Of a stretch of 64,000 nucleotides of DNA, positions 23,661 through 35,705 are shown in pieces (within the stretch, counting starts at the first letter, position 1; each line of letters begins with the position of its first letter). A model generated the notes under the pieces. The model saw only the letters and a list, made by a program, of their open reading frames with translations, was not told the origin of the DNA and did no database searches. Source of the DNA: Phocoena phocoena (taxonomy: Eukaryota; Chordata; Mammalia; Artiodactyla; Phocoenidae). The DNA is taken from contig NC_089236.1 of the NCBI RefSeq assembly GCF_963924675.1, forward strand, positions 63,697,306 through 63,761,305, in the 5' to 3' direction. Both the position numbers and the translations under genes were made by a program.

Positions 23661-23748
23661 TAGTGTTGGCCAAAAAGTTCGTTCGGGTTTTCGGTAAGCT
23701 GTTACAGAGAGTTTATGGAAACCCGAATGACCTTTTTGGCCAACCCAA
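23661..23748. mobile_element. Mariner-type MITE hairpin
   Basis: An 88-bp near-palindrome. The left arm has GTTGGCCAAAAAGTTCGTTC, and the right arm returns ACCTTTTTGGCCAACCCAA. It is flanked by TA at 23659-23660 and 23749-23750, the mariner target. This is the deletion derivative of the mariner common in ruminants and whales. It has no coding capacity and would fold as a long RNA hairpin if transcribed. Confidence 0.88.
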
Positions 23749-23750
23749 TA

Positions 23751-26162
23751 ATATCAAAAAAATGATATTACAAGATTTTTAAACGTAATGGAAAGGTTCT
23801 TGTTTATACTGTACTCTTCCCTTGCTCTATTCAGATATCCAGCCCAGATGTAATCCATCAGTAAATATTAATATCTAATTAAATAGATAAACAATTCCTT
23901 CCCTTTTTTCCTTTATTGTATAATTGATTCACTTTGTATATTTGTAGGGCACAGGCATTTTGCAGGTGCCTTATATATAATCCAGAAATTTGAAATGACA
24001 ATTCTAGTTGTATATAAATTTCATATAAATATGAATTAACCTCATTTTTATTCTACCTCATGAGTGATTTTATCCAGCATGCTATTAAAATGTATTGATC
24101 TGATAACCTGACCAAAAGTGGAGGATTTCAACTAGAAAAATTTTTTTATAATAATAGTATTGTGAAACAAAGTTTCCAAGAAAGGATGGAGCCAGCTGCC
24201 ATACTTAGATTCTCTTTTGCCCTAGTATTGGTGAGCTCAACTTACTGTTCTCAGCCAACAAATGACCATTAGACAGCTCCTTACTCTGCCTTCTCATGAA
24301 CTTTCTGGCAAAGAGAGTTGAACTGCCAATATAATTCTTCTACCTCTAGGGTAACATTGGCCTCCCCTATTAATGAAGCAGTCACCAATATTTTCCTTTA
24401 AATCCCAAGACAAAGTGAAGTACTCACACAACATATTATAAAACATTTTAATTAAACTATACCCACTTGAAGTAATTTGTGTTTCATATTCCATCTTCTT
24501 ATTTTACCACCCTGCTACCTTGATGTATCTGTATTTTTAAGTTCCATTCACAAAAAGTCTAGAACATAAAGTCCTTCAGAGTTGGATAATGAAAATTGAC
24601 CCTACCAGGGAGGAAATTCACCCTTGACTGTCCATCTGCTTCTCAGATATGTAATGCAGATTCAACTCAATGAACATGTTGGCTAGTTTTCTAGAATCTG
24701 TTTCCTTGTTGTTTTTTCCCAATTGCCTTGGACTTGCTTGATAGCCAACAGAGCAAATCGAATAAAAGAGGCTGCTGAAAGCACAGATTTGCTATGTGGT
24801 AGTGCAGAAATTGCATGCTACTGAGTTTAACTGAGAAACACAGCCAGTTTTCCCACGTAATCATAGTGGGAGTAATACTTTATAATTATTTAAAGGGCAA
24901 GCTCTTACTTTTTGTAAATACATGTGTACTAAACTACAGAACTACATACACCCTTAATCCAAGAAAGACCAGACAAGTTCTAATGAGAGCAGTTTTAGTG
25001 ATTCTAAACTTGGGCTACAATTCTCCAAAATATACAGTATATCTGGTTGGAAAGAATAAAAATGTTTATGACCAGAAGTGAGACCTAATCGGTGGCAAGA
25101 TGATGAGAAGGCTTTTGCTTGGTTGGATCTCTCATTCTTTTTCTGAATGTTCCCTGAATTATGTTTTGGGCAGAGGCAATGAGCCAACAAGACAATCAGA
25201 TTCCAGATCTCAAAAGCTCATGGGCATGGATAAGCAAGTGTTACAGGGATAAACCATCTCAGTGGATAATTAGTTCTGGAAGTTTGTGACCAAAACAGAA
25301 AGTAGAGTATTTCCAAAGATGAACTGAGGCTATGGTCATAGGCCTTGTCATGTGAGTACGTATTTAAAAAAATATCTGTTTCTGATTTCCAACAGAGGTA
25401 GAATCAACTTGAAAAACACCATACTCAGGTGGTTGGATTATTTTTCAACCAATTTCAAATACAGAGGTTATAAAACTAATATTGTCCAATTTGATGATTC
25501 GGAGAAGATGATAGTAGATTATATAAAATTCATAGCCTCTTCCAAGTTCATAGAACATTTTTCCATGATTCCTGGATTTATCTGTGCTCATTGTTTTTCC
25601 TCAAAGAAGTATACTTTAAGATACACTCAAAAGTTTCAATGGCAGTCAAAATTCTTTTCCTTCTTACCTGGTTCTTCTGGATATATGTCTATTGCTTTAA
25701 ATAGAGTACTAAGTGTACTTGGGTGCTTAAAATATATTTTATGATATATTGGGCATTTGAAGCAATTCTCCATTCTAGTGCAGATATAAACACCATAAAT
25801 TGGAAAAGACATACTTCAATTGAAAGGTCGAAAGTCCTTGTTGGACTATTCCTGTTAGTGTTTATGAGAAAGACAGCTCTAATTTATTGGTAGAGCTAAA
25901 TTTCTTGTACAGAAAACTCAGAGAGTGAAAGTTTGATAGTGGGATTGGAAAAAAATTGTGGAGACATAAGTAAGGTTGGGGACAAGAGATGTTATTAGGA
26001 AGTCCAGCAAGGGCAAAAGTATCCTTAAAATACTCATTGTGAAATACATTAAAATCACAGAGATCTCAGTGAGTGTGGGACTTAGCTGTTTATGGAAATC
26101 CTTCTCGAGATAATGGTTCTCATCAATATAGCATTAATGTCCACAGAAAGTTTAGTATTTTT
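23751..26162. other. Single-copy-looking DNA, no gene recognised
   Basis: No repeat or RNA recognised. The 130-codon plus frame at 25352-25744 and the 88-codon frame at 24815-25081 have no recognised domain and AT-driven composition; judged chance. Confidence 0.4.
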
Positions 26163-26225
26163 CGCCATTCTACTGCAGTAACAACCTTAAATGTTGGTGA
26201 TTTATAACAACAAGGATTTTTATAA
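26163..26225 (-). mobile_element. Possible MLT1-like LTR fragment
   Basis: TACTGCAGTAACAACC...GGTGATTTATAACAACA resembles the start of old MaLR LTRs. Short and diverged; tentative. Confidence 0.3.
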
Positions 26226-26227
26226 GA

Positions 26228-27595
26228 CTTTTTTAAAGAGAAGTTTTAGTTCACAGCACAATTGAGAGGAAAGTACAGAGATTTTCCTTATAACTCCTGC
26301 CCTCCCCACAACATGCATAACCTCCTCTATTACCAGCATCGCTCACCAGAGTGGTGCCTTTTTTTTACTGAGGATGAACACACACTGACACATCAATTTC
26401 ATCCAAAGTCCAGAGTTTACCTTAGGGTTCATTCTTGATGTTCTACGTTCTGTGGATTTAGACAAATGTATAATGACATGTATTCATCATTATACTATTG
26501 TACAGAGTATTTTCACTGCCTTAAAAATCCTCATTCTCCACCTATTCATCCCCTTCTGCTCCCTCACCCTTGGCAACCACTGATTTTTCTACTGCCTCCA
26601 CAGTTTTGCTTTTTCCATATACTTGGTGTCACAGTATGTAGATTGGCTTCCTTCACTCAGTAGTATGAATTTAAGTTTCCTCCATGTCTTTTCATGGCTT
26701 GATAGCTCATTTATTTTTAGCACTAAATAATATTCCATTGCCTGGAGGGACCACAGTTTATTTATTCATTTACCTACTGAAGGACATCTTGGATCCTCCC
26801 AAGTTTTGGCAATTATGAATAAAAAGGCTATAAGCATTGATGTGCAGATCTTTGTGTGAACATAATTTTTCAGCTCCTTTGGGTAAATACCAAGTAACAC
26901 AATTGCTGCATTATATGGTAACAGTATGTTTATTTTTTTAAGAAACTGCCAAGCTCCCTCCCAAAGTGGCTGTACCATTTTGCCTTCCCTCTGGCAATGA
27001 ATGAGAGTTCCTGTTGCTCCACATCCTTGCCATTATTTGACATTGTCAGTGTTCTGGATTTTGGCCATTCTAATAGGTATTAATTATGTTTCACTATTGT
27101 TTTAATTTGCATCATTTCATATCCTTATTTGCCATCTGTATATCTTCTTTGGTGAGGCCTCTAGTCCATTTTTTAGTAGACCAGATATTTGTTTTCTTAT
27201 TGTTGGGTTTTAAGAATTTGTCTATTTTGGATAGCAGTTCTTAATTGGATGTGTCTTTTGCAGATGTTATTTCCCATTCTGTGGCTTGTCTTCTCATTTT
27301 CTTGACATTGTCTTTCACAGAGTAGAATTTTTTATTTTATTAAAGTCCAGCTTATCAATTATTTCTTTTATGGATCATGCCTTCTGTGTTGTATCTAAAG
27401 AAACCATCGTCATACCCAAGGTCATCTAGGTTTTTTCTATGTTATCTTCTAGGAGTTTTATAGTTTTACATTTTACATTTAGGTTTCTGATCCATTTTGA
27501 GTAAGTTTTTGTGACGTGTATAAGATCTGTGTTTAGATTAATTTTTTCATGTGGAGATCCAGATGTTCCGGCACCATTTGTTGAAGACAAAAAAT
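26228..27595 (-). mobile_element. Older L1 fragment (L1M-like)
   Basis: 1.4 kb of antisense L1: 3' UTR from 26228 (AGTTTTAGTTCACAGCAC), then ORF2 C-terminal sequence. The minus frame at 26766-26978 reads MVQPLWEGAWQFLKK and ILLPYNAAIVLLGIYPKE. It ends near 27595 in sequence matching the RT-distal part. Diverged, with many breaks. Confidence 0.85.
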
Positions 27596-28704
27596 TTAAT
27601 TTCACTCATGTTTTATGTCAGCGATGGCAGGTCAGCAAGTGCTGCTCTGCTGCGCTGGGTCTTCTCATTCTGGGACCCTCATTGGCAGAGGGAAAGGACT
27701 ACAGGAAGGAAAAGCTGATAGGAAGAGAAGCACAGGATGTCACTTAAGGCTTCTGCTCAAATCTAGTTCTCTGTCATTTTTCTCACATTCTACTCGCTCA
27801 CATCAAGCCTGATAATGGGGTGGAAATATGTAATGTACCATTAGTGAGGCACCTCGTGTCATATGGCAATGAGCAGGTATGTCCTCCTCTTTTAACGAAG
27901 TGATCCAACAGTTAGGAACAACAGTATGGTCTGCCACAGAGAGTGTTCCAATTGCAAGAATAATGGGACTCAAGCAGTTTGGTCCTGGCCATACCTCCTC
28001 CTGCTGTTTTAGGTCAATGCCATAGCTTAAGAAAACTTCAGAGACAAAGATTTCTAAGTAGGAATTTGTATAAAGGGGATGAAATCCCAGGGGCTCTCAA
28101 AGGACACCTGGAGTTTTTAGGGACTCATAGCCACTAGCAGAGATACAACTGTGGGGGGAAAATGGTACTGAGACAACAAGAGTTTCCAGCTTTCATGTGA
28201 ACTTCCAGACTAACTCCAAAGACTCCAAAATCCACAGTAGTTAGGACTCATAAATAATCCTACCACAGTCTTATAGGGCATGGCAGCTGTCAAAACCTAG
28301 GAATTATCTCTGTAAATAATTAAAAATATTATATGTACCTGAAAGGATGTAGTGAAGATCTAACAGATCGTTGGTGTTATTCATTCAAAGGAAGGTAGGA
28401 AATAAATATTGAGCTTATTAATATTTTTACCTCTAGATAATTTGCCATCCCAAGGTGGTGAAGAAGTGTAACAGTACAGAAGAATGGAAATGTGAAGCAG
28501 AACATGGAAAATCACACAAAGTTATCAGAATTGCAAAAACTATGTAGAACAACATTTATTAGAGATTTGAATGTAACACATAGTAGAGAATAGAACAAGT
28601 TACAATAAGTAGAAGGGTCTAAATATTGTTCTCTTCATTAACATTTTAAATTACAATTTGGTGGTCTGGTAGCCCACATTGAATTTTAAGCAATTAGGGC
28701 AAAA
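27596..28704. other. Unassigned DNA
   Basis: No confident feature; frames at 27511-27812 overlap the L1 edge and carry no domain. Confidence 0.4.
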
Positions 28705-28877
28705 TTCTCAAACTGTACAATGCATAGAAACCATTTGGGGAACTTGTTTAAAACACTTATTTCCCAGAATTCCCCAGGCAATGGCTCAGAGTTGCTAACT
28801 CAGCAAACCTGGTGGAGTCTGTTGCCTCAATTTTAATAAGCACTTGTGAGATATGACCATGCTTTGAGAAACAGTGA
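28705..28877. mobile_element. MER5A-like hAT MITE
   Basis: Short hAT-Charlie-type element: ACCATTTGGGGAACTTGTTT, CTGGTGGAGTCTG and the end CATGCTTTGAGAAACAGTG, a degraded form of the TTTGAGAACCACTG end. The minus frame 28757-29014 is partly this repeat. Confidence 0.65.
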
Positions 28878-29535
28878 AGTATAGAACCAAAAATCAGATC
28901 TTTTAAATATTTTTTTAGATTAACACCTAATGGTATTCCAGGAAGGATTATTTTTATAAGATAATTATGAAAGCATGTTAAAAAATGAACACTGAATAAT
29001 GACTCAATTTTCATAAATTAATTTTATTCTGTTTTGAAATTTTAAAAATCAGTTTTTATTATGAAAGTTACTAATTATACTCTAGTCAAAAGTATGTAAT
29101 GTACTAAAATTTTAAAATTGGGTTTTGTACATTATGTGTACAGTACAATTTCTTCAAAGTAATTTTATATTTAGATGTTAAATGTATTTTTGTGATACAG
29201 AAGACAGACATTTTAAAAATAATAGCATACTCTGACATCAAAAAGAAATATGTCAAATCACAAGAGACAAATTGTCTTTGTTAACAGTGTAAACATTATA
29301 TGCAAAACATTTTGCCATGAGCCCACTTATTAAAATTTCATTTAATATGGTTATAACATTCCACAAAGCTTTGAATTAATATGAGTGAATTTTAAATTTT
29401 ATCAAAATGCTTGCCTCAAGAAGCCTTCTATTCTGTCATGGCTGGATGATAAAATAAAGCATACTTTGCATTTGGGGTAGAAAATATATTTTTTATCATT
29501 TAATATATTTCAATTCCACAGTTTTATTTTTAACT
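28878..29535. other. AT-rich DNA with no recognised feature
   Basis: Nothing recognised. Confidence 0.45.
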
Positions 29536-30020
29536 CCTGGTTCAGTGTTCAAGAGACAAATCCACAGTTTGGAGACTTTAATACTCTATCTCAACAACTG
29601 ATAGAACAAGAAAGAAACTTAGCAAGGGAATACAAGAAAATATCATGATCAACTAATGGGCTCTGGCTGACATTTATTATAGAACAGTATCCTCCAAAAG
29701 AACAGAATACGTATTCTTTTCAAGTACCCACAGAATATATGCAAAGATAAGCTATATCTTGGGCCCTAAAACAAACCACAAAAAATTTAAAAGAATTTTT
29801 TGAATGAAATCCTATAGAATGATAACAGGAAAAATTTCAACCAACTAAAAACACAGTTGGAATTAATCCATGGGTCAAAGAGAAAGTCTCAAGAAAAAAT
29901 TTTTAAAAGTACCTTGAACTGAACAAAAATGAAAATATAATATATGAATACTGTGGCACACTGATTACCTGAAAGAAATTTTTATAACACTAAATGCTTG
30001 CATTAGAAAAGAGGGAAACA
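29536..30020 (+). mobile_element. Older L1, ORF2 endonuclease-to-linker segment
   Basis: Plus-strand remains of L1 ORF2 upstream of the RT: landmarks CTCTATCTCAACAACTGATA, GGGCCCTAAAACAAACC and TTATAACACTAAATGCTTGC near its end. No frame survives. First of three adjoining L1 pieces. Confidence 0.8.
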
Positions 30021-30720
30021 TCCCGTGTTTCAATTCCTATCAGATTTTTTCTGCATTCATTGATATATTCATAGGATTTTTCTTCTCTATCCTGTTATTA
30101 TGGTGGATTATATTGACTGATTTTTAAATATTGAACCAAACTTCCATCCTTGGAATAAACCCCCTTGACTCTGGTATATAATTCTTTTTATGTATTGTTG
30201 AAATTTTTTGATAATATATAATTATGAGGGATAATGGTCTGCAGTTTTCCCTTTTTTACTGTCTTTGTTTCATTTTGGTATCAGAGTAATTCTAGCTTCA
30301 TAAAATTGATTCAGAAGTGTTTTATTCTCTTCTGTTTTCTGGAGCAGGTTATGTAAAATTGGTATTAATACTTCTTTAAGTGTTTGGTAGAATTCTCCAA
30401 CTGGGGAGAACTAACTGGGTCTGGATGTTTTGGGAGGGGCATCTAAATTACAAATAAATTTTCCTTAATAAGGTCATTTAAATTATCTGTTTTATTTTGG
30501 ATTAGGTGTGGTAGCTTGTATTTTTGAGGAATTTGTCCTTTTCATGTAACTTGTCAAATTTATGTATGTAGAGTTATTCCTAGTACATACTCCTTTATTA
30601 TCATTCTGATGTCTGCAAGGTCTTTAGTAATATACCCCATTTCACTCCTAATATTGATTGTTTTCTCTCTCTAACAAAATTTGTCAGTCTTGTTTATGGC
30701 CTGTTAATTTTATTGACCAA
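30021..30720 (-). mobile_element. Older L1, RT segment in inverted orientation
   Basis: Adjoining L1 RT sequence on the opposite strand: antisense landmarks TCCTTGGAATAAACCCCC, TTTTGGTATCAGAGTAATTC, TGTTTGGTAGAATTCTCC, GTCTTGTTTATGGCCTG. It sits between two plus-strand pieces in the order expected if an internal block was flipped. Confidence 0.8.
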
Positions 30721-30925
30721 AATGATGTCAAAACTAAATGTAAATGGTAAAACCATAACATTTTTAGGAGTGAATATAGGGTAAAATCTTTGGTATTGGT
30801 TTGATACCAAAGCAATTGATAAACTGGACTTCCTCAAAATTAAAAATCCTTGCTCTGTGAAAGATCCTTTTAATAGGGTGCAAAGACAAACTACAGACTA
30901 GAAGAAAATATTTGCAAACCACACG
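30721..30925 (+). mobile_element. Older L1, post-RT segment
   Basis: Plus strand again: TTGGTATTGGTTTGATACC, AACTGGACTTCCTCAAAATT, GACAAACTACAGACTAGAAG, GAAAATATTTGCAAACCACA. This corresponds to ORF2 sequence downstream of the RT. Confidence 0.8.
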
Positions 30926-31060
30926 TTATGGACTGAAATATGCTCCTCCCCCATCCAATTCATATGTTGCAGTTCTTATCCCCTAGTTCCTCAAAATATG
31001 ACTATATTAGGAAAAAGAGTCTTCAAGAAGGTAATTAAGATAAAAGGCTGTTGATTCTTC
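30926..31060. mobile_element. Unnamed old dispersed repeat
   Basis: TTATGGACTGAAATATGCTC, AATTCATATGTTGCAG and AAGGTAATTAAGATAAAAGG look like a widespread old mammalian repeat. I cannot name the family with confidence. Confidence 0.4.
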
Positions 31061-31639
31061 AAAATAGCTGATCCCATTTAAGGGATGGTCTCTGTCTTCC
31101 CAGTTTTATTTCTGATCTGGCACATTTCTCATTTGTGAACAAATTTTTTTTACTGTTATTTGCCCTGTACTACTTTGAAGGCAGGTTTAGGTGCCATTCT
31201 GGCTCTTGATGGGAAGAAAATAGCTTCCCCGCTACATTTTGACATGGCTTCACACAAAAATCACTAAATCTAGGAACTTCCTGGGTCATTATGTTCAATG
31301 TCCCCTTTCCCTTCCCTCTGCTACTCAAAGGTTTGCTATTTGACCATGTTATGCCCCTTCCTATATTGGCTATTTATATAGACTTTGAAGGGGCATTATA
31401 GCACAGAGTAGAGCCAGGGAAACTGTTGATAGATAACCCATAGCTATTTTTGATATGAGCGTGAACAAAAGAATTATAGCCAGATAGGCTTAGAAACTCC
31501 CATTTAAGTTCGGATTTTTTTCTTTGTCTTCTGTTGTGTTTTATTCACTTTGGTTATCTGAATAAAGAATAAAGCTGCCAGCAATTGTGAGAAAAGAGCA
31601 CCCTAGATATATAAAGTTTCACAGTTGACTAAGCTCTTC
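31061..31639. other. Unassigned DNA
   Basis: No feature recognised. Confidence 0.4.
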
Positions 31640-31800
31640 CACCTTCATTATCCATTTAAACAAAATATGAATCTCCTTAGGTGTCTATCATTCCCATTTT
31701 ATAAATGAGGCAAGAGAGGCTCAGGAAAATGAAGTGATATGTGTAAAGTTACTCTAATTGCAATTGGCAGACGTATCTCTTAAATGTGAATATTCTTTCC
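31640..31800 (-). mobile_element. MIR SINE fragment, antisense
   Basis: CCCATTTTATAAATGAGGCA then GAGGCTCAGGAAAATGAAGT is the antisense MIR core and 3' part. Confidence 0.75.
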
Positions 31801-33149
31801 ATACCCCATATAACAATGTTCCCCTAAAAAGACTTGGTCAAGCAACACAATAACTCCATTCCTTCCATGGTTGAGTGTTCAGACATTAAGTCTATGCATG
31901 CCGTAATAAAAAATAAAATTAAGGATTACTCTCAAAAGAGTAGCATCGAGTTACCAAGGCATGTTGCTGGGAAATAAAAGATCTGTCTTTTCAACGAAGA
32001 GTGTGTGCAGCATGCCTCTTGTTCAGAGTGACCTTGGAAGTATTTACTACAGATTGTGAGAATGCAAAACTCTTACATTTTGAACATTTCTTAATAACCA
32101 ATTCCTCAAGGCTACTTATGTATCAGAGTTTGCTGCTATTTCTTCCTTTCCCAGCTTGAGCTCTAAATTCAAGAAACACAGGGCTTAAAGGTAAGGCCTA
32201 GGAGGGGAAAAATAATTCCAAATGATAAACTAAACAAGATAATTTAATCAGAATGTCTCTGGTCTCCTGATAGCAAGTAATACAGAGAATTAACAATTAA
32301 CAAGAAAATATAGTGACCTCATTCATGATCAGTAATAATGTATCTGAACTGCATGCAGTCCTTGACTTGGCTGTTTACAGTTGCTTTGGAATTTTATCTC
32401 TCATAAATTTTTTCAACTCTGGAGAATCTCATTTAACTATTATTATACTGTATTAAGAATTAACCACTGTAAATGGTAGAGAAATTACAGACATCCTGAA
32501 CCACAGCTGACCCTAGAGTTTACATAGGAAAGGAAAAACAAAGAGCAAAAGACAATTACAGAAAAATCATGTTGCAGTGAAGGACAGGGATTTACACAAT
32601 ACATACCAATTCTGTCTACATATCAATTCCTGAGCTATAATCTGATCTTGTGTATGTGCATGCACACATAGAATGCTTAAATAGTTAGCTTTTCTAGTTA
32701 GTGAAGATTCTGATCTAACAGATACTACGCAAAATGTGACTGTTTTTTACAGGTGTCTTACCTATAAAATTCTTTCTAAAATGCACCACACACTTCTGCT
32801 TGTTAGGTTTTCCTTCTTTGTCCTTGTTGTAAAAGACGAAAGGCTGCAGAGGGTATAAGAAGCAGTGACTGAAGACTTTGCCTTTGGCCAGTGAATTCAG
32901 TGAATAAGCCAAAAGTCGATCATTCCATCTCTGTCTGGAAACCTGTTGTCTAAGGCTTTATTCCTCATATAATCTGTCACTGATAATACAAGTAATGAAA
33001 ATAATGATTTCTTTTCATATTCATATGAAGTGGGCTCTTGCCACTCCTCCTCTGTGCTCTCCTGCTTCTTGCCTTCTGATTTATATGCCGTCAACACAGA
33101 ATTGTCAATGTTTCACTGAAAACCCTACACTTGTGGTTGTTTCTTTTTT
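31801..33149. other. Unassigned DNA
   Basis: No gene or confident repeat. Short minus frames at 32715-32912 and 32897-33097 carry no known domain. Confidence 0.4.
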
Positions 33150-33440
33150 TTTTTCTTTTGCTCTCTGGTTGCCCTTTCTCCCTTGTTTGCCTTGCTGTCT
33201 TCTTCTCATTTTTAAGACTCAGCTCCAGGTTGATCACATCTGGAAAGCCTTCCCTCTAGGGTGCTGAGGGTACCATTGCTATCCCTCTCTTAATCCTTTT
33301 CATTCTAGATTGTAATACCTATTTGTTCTTCTGCCCCCCTGTTAGATGGCTAGCTCCGTGGAGTGAAGAACTGTATCCCTGGTGCTTAAAACAGTATCTG
33401 GTACAATTTTTGTGTGCAAAAGATGTCTGATAAATCTTCA
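33150..33440 (+). mobile_element. L2 LINE 3' end
   Basis: AAGACTCAGCTCCAGGTTGA, GAAAGCCTTCCCTCTAGG, GATGGCTAGCTCCGTGGAG and CCTGGTGCTTAAAACAGT follow the L2 3' end on the plus strand. Confidence 0.75.
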
Positions 33441-33487
33441 TGTATGGTTAGTATTACTTTTTTTTTTTCTCACAATGGATTTTTCTG

Positions 33488-33491
<4 letters not shown>

Positions 33492-33523
<32 letters not shown>

Positions 33524-33716
33524 GCGGTACACGGGCCCTCACCGTTGTGGCCTCTCCCGTTGCGGAGCACAGGCTCCAGACGCGCAGGCTCAGCGGCCAT
33601 GGCTCACGGGCCCAGCCACTCCGCGGCATGTGGGATCTTCCCAGACCAGGACACGAATTCGTGTCCCCTGCATCGGCAGGCGGACTCTCTACCACTGCGC
33701 CACTAGGGAAGCCCCC
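33492..33716 (-). mobile_element. CHR-type SINE next to an L1 tail
   Basis: Minus-strand SINE with a T run of about 32, the GC-rich body and end CCACTAGGGAAGCCCCC. TGTGAT occurs on both sides (33486-33491 and 33719-33724), a weak duplication. It abuts the L1 end at 33725. The four overlapping open frames are SINE-derived. Confidence 0.9.
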
Positions 33717-33791
33717 TGTGTGATATTTTTTAATTGAGGTATAGTTAATTTACAATGTTGCATTAGTTTCAAGTGTACAGCAAAGTTATTC

Positions 33792-33824
<33 letters not shown>

Positions 33825-33856
33825 TATATACACATATATATATATATATATACACA
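33792..33856. repeat. (TA)n / (TATACA)n tract
   Basis: 65 bp of alternating TA with CACA interruptions inside the L1 3' UTR. Confidence 0.95.
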
Positions 33857-34231
33857 TACTCTTTCAGATTCTTTTCTATTATAGGTTATTGCAAGCTACT
33901 GAGTATAATTCCCTGTGCTACACAGTAGGTTATTGTTGTTTACATATTTTATATATAGTCGTGTGTATATGTTAATCCCAAATTCCTAATTTATCTCCCC
34001 ACCCCACTCTCCCCTTTGGTAACCATAAATCTGTTTTCAAAGTCTGTGAGTCTGTTTCCATGTTGTAAATAAGTTATTTGTATCATTTTTTTAGATTCCA
34101 CAAATAAGTGATATCATATGATATTTGTTTTTCTCTGTCTGACTTACTTCACTCAATATGACAATCTCTAGGTCCATCCATGTTGCTGCAAATGGTATTA
34201 TTTCATTCTTTTTATGGCTGAGTAATATTCC

Positions 34232-34233
<2 letters not shown>

Positions 34234-34278
<45 letters not shown>
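34234..34278 (+). repeat. (TG)n microsatellite within L1
   Basis: About 22 TG units immediately after ATATTCCAC, where L1 normally has a short TGTATATATG stretch. Creates spurious frames on both strands. Confidence 0.95.
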
Positions 34279-34282
<4 letters not shown>

Positions 34283-34639
34283 ATACACATACATACCACA
34301 TATTCTTTATCCATTCATCTGTTCATGGACACTTAGGTGGCTTCCATGTCTTTGCTATTGTACATAGTGCAGCTATGAACATCAGGGTACATGTATCTTT
34401 CCAAATTATAGAGTTTTCTCCGTATATATGCCCAGGAGTGGGATTGCTGGATCATATGGTAGCTCTATGTTTAGTTTTTTAAGGAACCGCTTTACTGTTC
34501 TCCATAGTGGCTGTACCAATTTACATTCCCACCAAGAGTATATGAGAGTTCCTTTTTATTTTTTACCTTTTATTTTAAAATACAGAGTTTATAGATTCCC
34601 AGTATGTTACCTTTATTGAACTTTGAGAAGTAATTAGAG

Positions 34640-34715
34640 CAGAATGAAAAAACTAAAGCTCAGAGAGATGAACATTTCACACTAGTTGGGTGTTGAAACT
34701 TAGACTTGAAAACCA
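34640..34715 (-). mobile_element. MIR-like fragment
   Basis: AAACTAAAGCTCAGAGAGAT, then GACTTGAAAACCAG, in antisense MIR order. Short. Confidence 0.5.
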
Positions 34716-34819
34716 GTCTTCTATATACTGAAATAAACAAACAAAACCAAAAAAATAAAGAAGCAGCAGCAGAAGCTTCCTTTAGTACCAGTTAACATAC
34801 AGGGACTGTGCACAAGCCA

Positions 34820-35000
34820 TTTAAAAATATTTTATTTACTCCTCCTGACAACTCTGCAGAAGGAAGCATAGATAACTTTACCCCCTCTTCCAAGTGAGAC
34901 TACTGAAGTTTGCAGAGCTTCTGTAACTCTCCCAAAGCAGTATACACAAAAACAGAAGAGCTGGGAATCAAGCCCTGTTCTGACTCACTCCAAATCTGTG
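34820..35000 (-). mobile_element. MIR SINE, antisense
   Basis: TTTACTCCTCCTGACAACTC, GTGAGACTACTGAAGTTTGC and GAGCTGGGAATCAAGCCC are antisense MIR landmarks. Confidence 0.75.
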
Positions 35001-35284
35001 CACTGATGCATGAGACTATAAAACTTCTTAAATCATGTCCTTTTTGATATGTTTATGATTACTCCTCCAAAATGTTAGTCCATTCCTTGTATGTGTTGGT
35101 CAAGTTCAGCAAATACCCAAGTTTGATAACATAGCACTAGATATTGAATGAGATATGATCAATGTACTGTCTATTATTGATGGGGGTCTGGGGCCCCAGC
35201 TGGAGAGCAGGAGATGCTAGTTATATGAATTATTAAATTCATCACTTGCCTAAATGGTAGACTCAAGCAAAGACACCCTCCTCG

Positions 35285-35705
35285 TGACTCACATCCAAAC
35301 TATATAAGGAACTCTTATTAAATAATAAAAATACATTCAAATAAGAAATGAGCAAAAATTTAACAGACACATCAAAAAAGAAGATATACAGATGGCCAAT
35401 AAGCACATTTTAAAAGGCTTATCAGCACTAGTTATCAGGAAATTGCAGATGAAAATCATAATGAGATAGCACAATGCATCCACTAAAATGGCTAAAATAA
35501 AGACTGATCACTACCAGAAGTTGGCAGGAGAGTGGTATAGCTAGAACTCTCATATTGTTGGTGAGAATCTACAATAGTGCAGCCACTTTGGAAGGTTAAA
35601 AACTTCTTATTAATGTTAAGCATATAACTCATTGTGTAATAGCAATTCTACTTCTAAGAATTCATCCAAGAGAAATTTAAAAAGAACATTAGTTTACCAA
35701 AAAAA
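35285..35705 (+). mobile_element. Older L1 ORF2 fragment, plus strand
   Basis: ORF2 C-terminal region in sense: GATATACAGATGGCCAATAA, GGAAATTGCAGATGAAAATC, CAGCCACTTTGGAAG, AGAATTCATCCAAGAGAAA. Diverged; no long frame. Confidence 0.82.

Larger units (their letters stand above)
33725..34556 (-). mobile_element. L1 3' end with expanded microsatellites
   Basis: Antisense L1 of a third 3'-end type (TTTTAATTGAGGTATAGTTA...), running through the 3' UTR into ORF2 C-terminal sequence (TTTTTATGGCTGAGTAATATTCC). The minus frame 34091-34294 reads [20 protein letters not shown], typical of the ORF2p end. (TA)n and (TG)n tracts have grown inside it. Confidence 0.88.

Noticed and set aside
25352..25744. 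130-codon plus-strand frame
   Set aside because: No domain, AT-rich composition, and no splice or promoter context I can defend. A frame of this length is plausible by chance in 64 kb.
33397..33737. Open frames of 85-113 codons on both strands
   Set aside because: They are the translated GC-rich body of a CHR SINE, and the same peptides recur at 1.7 and 46.9 kb.
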